Positions 53,454 through 61,206 of a DNA stretch of 64,000 bases are shown in pieces. The notes beneath the pieces were generated by a model, which saw only the letters and a list, made by a program, of their open reading frames with translations, was not told the origin of the DNA and made no database searches. The position numbers and the translations under genes were made by a program. Within the stretch, counting starts at the first letter, position 1, and the number at the start of each line of letters is the position of its first letter. This stretch comes from JAPLHP01 sp963720375 (GTDB taxonomy: Bacteria > Chloroflexota > Dehalococcoidia > UBA2247 > RBG-13-53-26): positions 1-64,000 of the forward strand of contig CAVRFM010000003.1 of assembly GCA_963720375.1 (NCBI GenBank). The letters run 5' to 3'.

Positions 53454-54866
53454 ATGAAATCACAGTACAGTGACCTTAGCCCTCTTTTTGAACCTCGCGG
53501 TGTTGCCGTTATCGGTTCAATGAAGGAAGGCTATGGTGAAGGCCACACCGTAATACGGAACATGGTCGATTTCGGCTTCTCCGGCAGTATCTACCCTATC
53601 AGCCGTTCGAATGAGTCGGTGTTGGGTATGAGGGCCTATCCAAGTGTCAACGATGTGAATGATCATGTTGACCTGGCTGTTGTGGTCACGCCTCCGGCAA
53701 CGGTACTGGCATTGATCGAACAATGCGGCCGGAAAGGAATAAAGGCTGTCATCGTTGAGACTGAGGGTTTTGCTGAGGCCGGCCAGGACGGAGCCAGGCT
53801 TCAGCGGCAACTGGTAGAGGTGGCCCGCCGTACCGGGATGCGTCTGCTGGGGCCGAATACACTGGGCATTCTCAACAGCAGCAACGATCTGGTGACTGAG
53901 CCCTATCCCTATGGCCGCAACAAGCCCCCGAGCGGAGGCATAGGCTATTCCAGTCAGACCGGCCTGCTCACCTTCGGGGTGCACCCCATTAGAGACAAGG
54001 CCTGTCCGATCAGCAAGGTGTGCGACTTCGGCAACAAGTGCGACATCAATGAGGTTGACCTTCTCCCCTATCTGGCAGATGACCCCAGGACGAAGGTGAT
54101 CGCGATGCACCTGGAGGACGTGAAGGATGGCCGGAGGTTCATGGATGTGGCGCGGAGGGCCGCTGCCCGGAAGCCGCTGCTCATTTTCAAAACGGGCCGG
54201 AGCGAGGCAGGGGCGAGAGCCGCATCCTCCCACACCGGCGCACTGGCGGGAGATGATGAGGTTCATGGGGGTGCCTTCAGGCAGGCGGGGGTTATCAGAC
54301 TTAACAGCTGGCGGGAGTTCTGGGAAGTACCCAAGGCCCTGTCCATGCAGCCGCTGCCCAGGGGCAACCGGATCGCCATTATCACTGCCACCGGCGGGGC
54401 AGGCGTCATATCGCTCGATGCGGCCATAGAGGCCGGGTTAACTCCGGCCATTTTCGGGGCCGGCACAGTGAGGCAACTGGAGAGGCTGTCCCCCAGGTTG
54501 GTCAACAACCCGGTGGATGTAGGTCCGCTTATGGCTGTCCGGGAGAAGCCCTTTACCATCTATGAGGAAGTGGTGCCGCCGGTGCTTGCCGATGACAACG
54601 TGGACTGTGTGACGATTGTGTGCCATTTGGGGCCGTTGATTGTAGACGTTTTCAGACATCTGGCGCCGCAAATAGCGAATATCTCCAAGCCGGTGACCGT
54701 CTTTGGCTATGGAATTGATCTGGCTCTAATGGAGGAATCGGCACGGCAGCTGCAGGGACTGGGACTGCCGACTTATCTCGACCTGGATCTGGCCGTCAAA
54801 GCGCTGGGCATTGCTGCCGAGTACGTCAGAATCAGGTCGGACGCTGATCACCAGGGGGGCCGGTAG
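53454..54866 (+). CDS. Acyl-CoA synthetase (NDP-forming) alpha-subunit-like protein
   Basis: A 470-residue protein with an N-terminal CoA-binding domain (FEPRGVAVIGSMKEGYGEG, YPSVNDVNDHVDLAVVVTP) and the succinyl-CoA-ligase-like domains. The phosphohistidine loop is SSHTGALAG with His260. Later ITATGGAGVISLDAAIEAG and SPRLVNNPVDVGPL. This resembles the alpha subunit of ADP-forming acetyl-CoA synthetase, which makes ATP from acyl-CoA. The beta (ATP-grasp) subunit is not fused and not adjacent, so a partner must lie elsewhere. No ribosome site visible before the ATG. Confidence 0.85.
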   Translation: MKSQYSDLSPLFEPRGVAVIGSMKEGYGEGHTVIRNMVDFGFSGSIYPISRSNESVLGMRAYPSVNDVNDHVDLAVVVTPPATVLALIEQCGRKGIKAVIVETEGFAEAGQDGARLQRQLVEVARRTGMRLLGPNTLGILNSSNDLVTEPYPYGRNKPPSGGIGYSSQTGLLTFGVHPIRDKACPISKVCDFGNKCDINEVDLLPYLADDPRTKVIAMHLEDVKDGRRFMDVARRAAARKPLLIFKTGRSEAGARAASSHTGALAGDDEVHGGAFRQAGVIRLNSWREFWEVPKALSMQPLPRGNRIAIITATGGAGVISLDAAIEAGLTPAIFGAGTVRQLERLSPRLVNNPVDVGPLMAVREKPFTIYEEVVPPVLADDNVDCVTIVCHLGPLIVDVFRHLAPQIANISKPVTVFGYGIDLALMEESARQLQGLGLPTYLDLDLAVKALGIAAEYVRIRSDADHQGGR

Positions 54867-55028
54867 CTTCGCAGATGCCGGCGGCTATGGTGAGTTTCCT
54901 GTATTTCTTATACTCTCCTCCATTTTCCATGCCAAGACACTGCTTTGAGGGAACAACCACGAGGGTTGGCTTTCCCTGCGGTTCTCTGCTACCCTAAGTG
55001 TTCACTGATTAGTGCAGTGCTTTGTCCG

Positions 55029-56195
55029 ATGAGTGAAGTGACCCCGGGCACAACTGAGAGCAAGAGCAGATACGGCCTGGTGATGGTCGCTTTCTCGTTT
55101 GCCATCGCCTTCATGCTGCACCTCCTGCTCTTCTCCACCGCACCGATGGTCGACGTCGTTATGGAGGAGATGCACCTGTCCCATGCCGGTTTCGGTTTCA
55201 TCTTCTCGGCAGCGATGATCAGTCTGGTCATCTTCAGAATACCCTGGGGACTGGTAGGCGATAGAATCGGCTATCTCAATGCTTTCCGGATAGCCTTGCC
55301 TCTCACGGCGGGCTTTGCTGTGCTGAGGGCATTCGCGCCGGGATATGTGGTCCTCCTGCTGAGCCAGTTTCTTCTGGGGACGACCCTGGCCATGGTGCTC
55401 CCCTGCCTCCCGCTCATTGTGAAGGAGTGGTCACCCGGGAGGCCGGGACTCTCCACGGGCATCTATGTTGCGGGTTTCGCTGCCGGCAATGCCACTGCCC
55501 TGGGGCTGACGCCGCAGTTGCTCAAGGTACTGGAGTGGAGAGATGTGCTCCTTGTTTACAGTGGACTGGCAGCAGCGATATGCCTGCTGTGGCTGGTCTT
55601 TGCCAGAAGCACAGCGAAGGGTGAATCCAGCTTGCGGCTTGACAGCTTCGCCAGGATTCTCAAGGACAAGTATGTCTGGGTGTTATTGCTTTTCATGATG
55701 GCATCGATGGGCAGCTACGATACGCTGGCTACCTGGATGCCAAAGGTGCTGGAGCTGAAGGGGCTCAAGGAGGCGCTGGCTTCCATTCTTCCCCTGGGAT
55801 TCTTTCTGGCCGGGCCAATCGTGGGCCTCATCTCAGACAGGTTCAGTAATACCAGGCTGATCGTTGCTGTCTCAGGTGTTGTGGCCGCCATATCCATTGT
55901 GGGCATAAACTATGCTCCTTTTCCTGTAGTGCTCCTGTGCCTCTTTCTGGCGGGGTTCAGCACTATCGGCGTGCTTACCATCAGCCTGGCGATGCCCACC
56001 AAGCACGAGCGTCTCTCGGCTACTGCCGGCAGTGTCGTCGGGCTTACCTCGGCACTGGGCAATGTCGGTCCCCTCGCTATGCCTGTGCTCTTCGGTTTCC
56101 TCATGGATGTTACCGGGACCTTCTACGCCTCGATTTTCAGCGTAGCTGCACTGGCCGGCATTGTCTTCATCATTGGCTCGAGGTTTAGTGAGTGA
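55029..56195 (+). CDS. MFS transporter (CynX/NimT-like)
   Basis: A 388-residue major-facilitator protein started at ATG 55029. Twelve helices with the loop 2-3 motif GLVGDRIGYLNAFR (G-x-x-x-D-R-x-G) and a second similar loop GLISDRFSNTRLIV after helix 8. The short form and the PWGLVGDR motif suggest a CynX/NarK-like importer or exporter of small organic anions. Substrate unknown. It lies about 160 bp after the CoA-ligase gene, possibly in the same acid-use unit. Confidence 0.85.
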   Translation: MSEVTPGTTESKSRYGLVMVAFSFAIAFMLHLLLFSTAPMVDVVMEEMHLSHAGFGFIFSAAMISLVIFRIPWGLVGDRIGYLNAFRIALPLTAGFAVLRAFAPGYVVLLLSQFLLGTTLAMVLPCLPLIVKEWSPGRPGLSTGIYVAGFAAGNATALGLTPQLLKVLEWRDVLLVYSGLAAAICLLWLVFARSTAKGESSLRLDSFARILKDKYVWVLLLFMMASMGSYDTLATWMPKVLELKGLKEALASILPLGFFLAGPIVGLISDRFSNTRLIVAVSGVVAAISIVGINYAPFPVVLLCLFLAGFSTIGVLTISLAMPTKHERLSATAGSVVGLTSALGNVGPLAMPVLFGFLMDVTGTFYASIFSVAALAGIVFIIGSRFSE

Positions 56196-56196
56196 A

Positions 56197-56223
56197 CCCC
56201 ACAAAATCTGCGATTTTGCGGGG
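56197..56223. terminator. Hairpin after the MFS gene
   Basis: CCCCACAAAATC-TGC-GATTTTGCGGGG, a 12-bp stem with one mismatch, starting 2 nt after the stop codon. Not followed by a U-run, so it may instead be a mRNA-stabilising or attenuator structure. Confidence 0.55.
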
Positions 56224-56361
56224 ACCCCGCTCCGCGTATGGTGCTGCAGCGCCGAAATGCAGAATGATATGAACAGGCATGAGAAGCAAGAATAGAGATA
56301 TAATAACAAATGAGGGTCGGAAGTCCGGTTGCCATGGGGAAGGTCCTCTGAGGCCGCTATG

Positions 56362-56884
56362 ATGAACAAGTACCGCACCGATCTGCTCTATCGTGAGGTG
56401 CAGCACTTCCGCCAGGTGTGGCTGTGGGTTGTGCTGCTGGGCATTTCCGCCGTGAGCCATATACGGTGTCGTACAGCAGTTGATCCTGGACAAACCCTTT
56501 GGCAATAACCCCGCGCCCGATATCTTTGTGCTCATCATCGGACTTATCTTCGGACTCGGCTTCCCCATTTTCTTCTACAAGATTACCCTGACGACGGAGG
56601 TCACCAGTGACGGCCTGTACTTCAGGTTCTTCCCGCTGCATCTCTCTTTCCAGAAGATACCGCTGGAAGACCTGAAGGCTTACGAAGCCATAACCTACAG
56701 GCCTCTCAAGGAGTATGGCGGTTGGGGCATTCGTTACGGGGCAAAGGGCAAGGCTTATAACATCAGCGGCAATCGCGGGGTGCAGTTAGAGCTCTCCAGT
56801 GGCAGAAGGATACTGATCGGCTCACAGAGGCCCGAAGAACTTGCCGGAGCCATCGGTTCGGCTGTGAAAATCCTGAGGAGATGA
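56362..56884 (+). pseudogene. DUF6141-like membrane protein, one frameshift
   Basis: Two ATGs in tandem at 56359 and 56362. The protein begins MNKYRTDLLYREVQHFRQVW and a helix (LWVVLLGISAV), where one extra base near 56455 breaks the frame. The other frame continues IYGVVQQLILDKPFGNNPAP, a second helix (IFVLIIGLIFGLGFPIFFY) and a PH-like domain with YFRFFPLHLSFQKIPLEDL and LSSGRRILIGSQRPEELAG. Corrected length is 173 residues. DUF6141-type proteins are small and unstudied. Confidence 0.7.
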
Positions 56885-56896
56885 AGGAGGAAGAGG

Positions 56897-57079
56897 ATGC
56901 CGATTTACGAATACGAGTGCTCCAGATGCGGCCACAGGTTTGAACTGCGCCGCGGTGTAGATGAGAGCGATAGTGACATAAAGTGTCCCGTCTGCGGCAG
57001 TAAACACCCTCGGAGGGTTCTCTCCAGCTTTGCCACAGGGTCTTCAAGTGAGGCTTGTGCCCCTACCAGGCGCACCTGA
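56897..57079 (+). CDS. FmdB family zinc ribbon protein
   Basis: A 60-residue protein with GGAGGAAGAGG directly upstream of the ATG, 12 nt after the DUF6141 stop. MPIYEYECSRCGHRFELRRG, a polar linker and CPVCGSKHPRRVLSS form the FmdB-type rubredoxin-like ribbon. Widely distributed regulatory or redox protein of unknown role. Confidence 0.88.
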   Translation: MPIYEYECSRCGHRFELRRGVDESDSDIKCPVCGSKHPRRVLSSFATGSSSEACAPTRRT

Positions 57080-57106
57080 GGCTCAGGTAAGTGAGGCAGG
57101 TTGCCT

Positions 57107-57130
57107 CCCTTTGTATCCGGGCTGAGGTTG
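57107..57130 (+). repeat. Dispersed 24-bp repeat family B, copy 1 of 5
   Basis: CCCTTTGTATCCGGGCTGAG then GTTG. Four further copies lie at 57780, 60117, 61093 and 62931. This one is 148 bp before the flavodoxin gene. After it, TTGACACCC at 57158 and a CTATTG box 17 bp later could form a promoter; copy 3 is followed by a very similar TTGACACC... stretch. Confidence 0.85.
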
Positions 57131-57277
57131 GGAATGGCACAGGCTACTGACTCCAGTAGTTGACACCCTTTGTTCTCTTATGCTATTGTCCGAGGCGAAT
57201 TCTGCCCACTAGCGTAATAGGTTCACAGTGCCCAAACGGATCTGGGGCAGGATGGGCATATGGAGGAGGTAAGACCT

Positions 57278-57694
57278 ATGAGAACAGCAATCGTATATCA
57301 ATCGGTCCTTGGTACAACGAGAAGGTATGCGGAATGGCTTCACGAGTCAGTTGAATCAGACCTATTCGAAGCGAAGGCTGTAAGCTCAGAGAAGTTGCAG
57401 CAGTACGATGTGATAGTGCTCTGTACAGCTACCTATTTCCGAATAAGAGGTGTAGGGTACCTCAAGAAGAGATGGAATATTTTGCAGGGGAGAAAAGTAG
57501 TCTTGATAGTGACAGGGATTGCCCCTGCAGAGTCTACCCGCAGCAAGATAACCTATCGCATGATTCCCGAATACATCAGGAAGGAAATCAAGTTCTTCAA
57601 GTTACCAGGTAAGATAGGCGGGTGGAATTCAGGCAAGGTGAAGAAGGAGAACCTGCAGCCCGTACTGGAGTACATTCGCAGTATCAAGGCCTAG
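57278..57694 (+). CDS. Flavodoxin domain protein, paralogue of 49164-49583
   Basis: A 138-residue protein from ATG 57278 (GGAGG 8 nt upstream). IVYQSVLGTTRRYAEWLHES, VIVLCTATYFRIRGVGY, KVVLIVTGIAPAESTRS and YIRKEIKFFKLPGK mirror the paralogue. FMN-dependent electron carrier or oxidase-like protein. Stands alone among family-B repeats. Confidence 0.85.
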   Translation: MRTAIVYQSVLGTTRRYAEWLHESVESDLFEAKAVSSEKLQQYDVIVLCTATYFRIRGVGYLKKRWNILQGRKVVLIVTGIAPAESTRSKITYRMIPEYIRKEIKFFKLPGKIGGWNSGKVKKENLQPVLEYIRSIKA

Positions 57695-57779
57695 TACTGT
57701 CCTCATCAACCTACAAGTTATGACTTTCTGCAGAGTGGGCAGGATACCACCCTTACTCTATTCGGTATCAGCCAATTTC

Positions 57780-57803
57780 CCCTTTGTATCCAGGCTGAGG
57801 TTG
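57780..57803 (+). repeat. Dispersed repeat family B, copy 2 of 5
   Basis: CCCTTTGTATCCAGGCTGAG then GTTG. It runs straight into GCGGGTGTTATAATG, which contains an extended -10 (TGTTATAAT at 57808-57816), 82 bp before the NTPase start. Suggests the repeat carries or adjoins a promoter. Confidence 0.85.
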
Positions 57804-57897
57804 CGGGTGTTATAATGTGGCGGAAGTGGTTCACCACTAATGCGACCATCGAAATCCAGGGTATCTTGAACTGTGCTTGTGTGGGAGGAAACCAGCA

Positions 57898-59408
57898 ATG
57901 GGAAGAGAATTCATCAGGAAGGACCAATACGAAGAGTGTGCTGATGTACTCGAGTATCAGGTGGGCTGGGTTATGGACGGGTTATTGGCATTGCAGGTCC
58001 GAGAGGAATCGGAAAGACTAGGATGCTGGAGGAGTTCTGTGCAACTACCAAGAAAAGGAGGTTCTTCACATATATCTTCCCATCACCCAAGCGCTACGAG
58101 GCCCGCGAATTCGTTCTCAGCCTGTATAAGGAACTGGTTAGCAGACACAGGCCTAACGAGTTGCCATTGGCCTCCTTTCCTCTGCTTTGGAGTAAGGAGA
58201 CTTGGTTCAAGGCACAGGTCGTTGTCATTGTATTCCTTGCATTCCTTGTCATTGCTGCCGGCATTGCTATTGGTTTCGCATCCTCGTCTCAGGCATGGAG
58301 CACACAAGTGGTTGGCGTTGCGTATGCCATTTTTACAGTTGTCGAACTGGCTCTCCTAATCCTTCTATTTCTCACAATTAGGGCCAGGGGAAAACTCAGA
58401 TCATTCCTAGCTGGAAAAGGCCTGGGCATGTCCAGCCTGGACCTTATAAGGGAATCGGATACCCGACTTAGGAAGATTGTTTACAATGAAACTATATCTA
58501 CCCATCTGGGAGCAGAGGTTCGAGGCATCAGCTTCGGGAGATCCAAGGAACTGTCCATCCGCCCCTATACTGACAGAGAACTTGTAGACGAGTTTAAGAG
58601 ATACGTCTCAATCCTGTCCAGACACTACGGGGGCGTCGTAATATGTGTTGACGAACTGGACAAGATAACCGACGCTGAGGCGCTCAAGGAGTTTCTAACT
58701 GAAACGAAGGATTTGTTCTACATCCCAGAGGCCCGGTGCGTGTTCGTACTCTCGATTTCGGAGGACGCCGTGTCGAAGTACTTGATGGGCATCAAAGACG
58801 TGATAGACAGCACATTCGATGAGATCTACATGCTTGATGTGGCGTCCTTTGAAACATCATCAGAAATCGTCAGGTGTTGTCTATCGCAGCCCCTTCGTGA
58901 TGCCGATGCGCCATCCCAGATAGCATGCTCAATCGGCGGGATCCCTCGAGATCTAGAGAGAGCGGCTCACCTTGTGAACAGGCATGTTGGGGCATTGGGT
59001 GAGCACAAACTTGATCTGTTCAATGTGATCTCGGTTCACAAACTAGACGAGGCCATAAATGCTTGTAGAACGTCGAGATCAAGTGCTATGGCCACCGAAC
59101 CCTCTGAACCGGGTAGCATTGTGATGTTGATTGACGAAAAGCTAGATTTGCTCCTGAAGATCAAAGAGTGTCTTGGCGACGAAGAGAGCCAAGAGGAGTT
59201 GAAGACTCTTATGGCAGAACTGTACGCTAATGTGTTGAATGGCTGGAGGTCAAACCTAGGTAACTCCGTGTATCAACGCGAGCTTGGCTACAAGACTCTT
59301 GAGTTTCTGTTGGCTTCGTGTGCCCTTAGCACGCCAAAAGCCGACCGAAAGAAGATTCATTTCATTCTGAATGAGGTAAAGAACGCAAGGAAATCCGAAG
59401 CGACATGA
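57898..59408 (+). pseudogene. KAP-family P-loop NTPase with membrane helices between Walker A and B, one frameshift near the start
   Basis: ATG 57898 with GGGAGGAAACCAGCA. The first 22 codons read MGREFIRKDQYEECADVLEY. One missing base near 57963, in a GGG/GGGG run, then puts the Walker A GIAGPRGIGKTRM in the next frame (P-loop 57996-58019). After it come two membrane helices (VVVIVFLAFLVIAAGIAIGF and AYAIFTVVELALLILLFL), then Walker B GGVVICVDELDKI and FDEIYMLDVASFE. Corrected length is 503 residues. Helices inserted inside the P-loop domain are the mark of KAP NTPases, some of which guard against phages or handle membrane signalling. It is a single gene without an obvious partner. Confidence 0.78.
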
Positions 59409-59534
59409 TTGAAGCAGTGTTTCCTCGGTTGAAGTATTTACCGCCCTAGGCGAACGATTTTGGTGGAGTTGGTGGCGGATGGCCGAAAAACCCGTTGGCA
59501 CTAGAAATGACCGGGGCAGGTCATGCCGGCCGGT

Positions 59535-59567
59535 TTGACATCCTTTGCCACTCCACCGTAGGATTCG
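59535..59567 (+). repeat. Short repeat shared with 17831-17863
   Basis: TTGACATCCT... with 27 of 33 bases equal. It lies between the NTPase and trmO genes. Confidence 0.4.
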
Positions 59568-59627
59568 CACAGTTGTTACGGAGGCATAAGAGGGCGTGGT
59601 GGCCCCAGATGACAGTGAGCTGCACAG

Positions 59628-60098
59628 ATGAAGCTGAAGCTAGAGCCCATCGGAATCATTCATTCGCCGTATAAGACCAAGGAAGCCACTCCTATCCAGG
59701 GCAACTTCTCCCCGGAGGCTATAGGCCAGGTCGAGGTTTACCCGGAGTATGAGGAGGGACTAAAGGATATCGATACCTTCTCTCATATCATCCTTCTCTA
59801 TCAGTTCGACAGGGCAGGCGAGATCAAGCTTGTCCGCCCTACATTTCTTGATGATGAGGCACACGGTGTTTTTGCCTCAAGGCATCCTTGCAGGCCAAAT
59901 GGTCTGGGCCTGACGGTTGTGAGGCTTCTGAGGGTTTCTTCAAGGAATATACTCGAAGTGAGCGGAATTGATGTACTGGATGGGACTCCCCTGATAGACA
60001 TTAAGCCCTATATCCCGAGATTTGACTGCTTTCCGGAGGCAAGCGAAGGATGGGTGGCCTCGACAAAGGAAAGACCCAAACCACCAGGCAGGGAATAG
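59628..60098 (+). CDS. trmO: tRNA (N6-threonylcarbamoyladenosine37-N6)-methyltransferase TrmO family
   Basis: A 156-residue TsaA/TrmO-type protein: LEPIGIIHSPYKTKEATPIQ, then FSHIILLYQFDRA, FLDDEAHGVFASRHPCRPNG and LGLTVVRLLRVS, LDGTPLIDIKPYIPRFD. The ASRHPCRPNxLG signature is diagnostic. Methylates N6 of t6A37 in threonine tRNA in E. coli; related archaeal and bacterial members may do other reactions. Monocistronic, no strong ribosome site. Confidence 0.9.
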   Translation: MKLKLEPIGIIHSPYKTKEATPIQGNFSPEAIGQVEVYPEYEEGLKDIDTFSHIILLYQFDRAGEIKLVRPTFLDDEAHGVFASRHPCRPNGLGLTVVRLLRVSSRNILEVSGIDVLDGTPLIDIKPYIPRFDCFPEASEGWVASTKERPKPPGRE

Positions 60099-60116
60099 CC
60101 GGACTTCAGGCTGTCT

Positions 60117-60140
60117 CCCTTTGTATCCAGGCTGAGGTTG
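60117..60140 (+). repeat. Dispersed repeat family B, copy 3 of 5
   Basis: CCCTTTGTATCCAGGCTGAG then GTTG, directly followed by ACACCTCTGTCTCTCC and GGTATTGTCC. The tail from GTTGACACC to GCGAATTCC closely matches 57157-57203. It lies 18 bp after trmO and 89 bp before the hydrolase ATG. Confidence 0.85.
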
Positions 60141-60228
60141 ACACCTCTGTCTCTCCTGATGGTATTGTCCAAGGCGAATTCCACACACATGCCTCTAGAT
60201 GAGACCCTGCACAAAAAAGGAGGGGGAA

Positions 60229-61029
60229 ATGCCTACAGTCAAAGTCGGTGACATCAACATGTATTACGAGGTTCATGGGAAGGGAGAACCTTTACTCCTG
60301 ATAATGGGATTGGGAACTGACCTGACTGGCTGGATGTTCCAGATCCCAGAGTTCTCGAAGAAGTACCAGGTGATAGCATTTGACAACCGCGGTGTCGGTC
60401 GTACTGATGCTCCAGACAAGCCCTATTCCATCAAAATGATGGCTGATGACACAGTCTGCCTCATGGATGCTCTAGGGATCAACAGAGCCCATATACTGGG
60501 TCTATCCATGGGTGGAATGATTGCCCAGGAGCTTGCCATCAAATACCCCGAACGGGTGAAGAGCCTCGTGTTGGCAACTACTTCGGCGGGGAAGTATCCC
60601 TTCAGTGACCACACAGTAGCAGCATGGGCTGCAGCAAAAACGGAGGGGGTCAGCCCGAGAACGTATTTCAGGTTGATTTTCCCCTTCATCTTCACGGACA
60701 AGCTCTTTGAAAACTCAGGGATAGTTGAGATGGCTCTGGACACAATGGCAGCAGCTCCCTACTTGCAGCCGGCTCACGCCTTTGCTCACCAGGTGACTGC
60801 CGGCACCGAACATAATGCACGAGGCCGTCTGAGCCAGATAACAGCCCCGACCCTGGTGCTGGTCGGCAAAGAAGACATTCTATTGCCAGTCAAGCTGTCG
60901 GAAGAACTGGCAACGGGCATCCCCAAAGCCAAGCTCGTTGTACTGGAGGGAGGAGGCCACGCATTCAACGTCGAGATCCGAGACAAGTTCAACCAGGCAG
61001 TTTTAGATTTCTTAGCACAGATTGCCTAG
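60229..61029 (+). CDS. Alpha/beta hydrolase
   Basis: A 266-residue protein from ATG 60229 (AAAAGGAGGGGGAA upstream). Oxyanion region LLLIMGLGTDLTGW, FDNRGVGRTDAPDKPYSI, nucleophile elbow GLSMGGMIAQ with Ser93, LVLVGKEDILLPV and a C-terminal GGGHAFNVE His. Matches the 3-oxoadipate enol-lactonase/dienelactone-type hydrolase group. Substrate unknown. Followed 178 bp later by an acyl-CoA dehydrogenase. Confidence 0.9.
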   Translation: MPTVKVGDINMYYEVHGKGEPLLLIMGLGTDLTGWMFQIPEFSKKYQVIAFDNRGVGRTDAPDKPYSIKMMADDTVCLMDALGINRAHILGLSMGGMIAQELAIKYPERVKSLVLATTSAGKYPFSDHTVAAWAAAKTEGVSPRTYFRLIFPFIFTDKLFENSGIVEMALDTMAAAPYLQPAHAFAHQVTAGTEHNARGRLSQITAPTLVLVGKEDILLPVKLSEELATGIPKAKLVVLEGGGHAFNVEIRDKFNQAVLDFLAQIA

Positions 61030-61092
61030 ATTCCGGCACGGCCTCTCTATCACATAATGCCCGCACTCCAAGACTCGTGACGTATGAAGCCC

Positions 61093-61116
61093 CCCTTTGT
61101 ATCCGGGCTGAGGTCG
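61093..61116 (+). repeat. Dispersed repeat family B, copy 4 of 5
   Basis: CCCTTTGTATCCGGGCTGAG then GTCG, continuing GGGTAGTATGATG, with a -10-like TATGAT. It is 91 bp before the acyl-CoA dehydrogenase ATG. Confidence 0.85.
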
Positions 61117-61206
61117 GGGTAGTATGATGTCGATGGGGCTCTAACCCGTCGGATAGCAACAGCTTGGCGCACTTAGCAGCTAAGAATCGTGAAGGGAGGG
61201 ACAACC

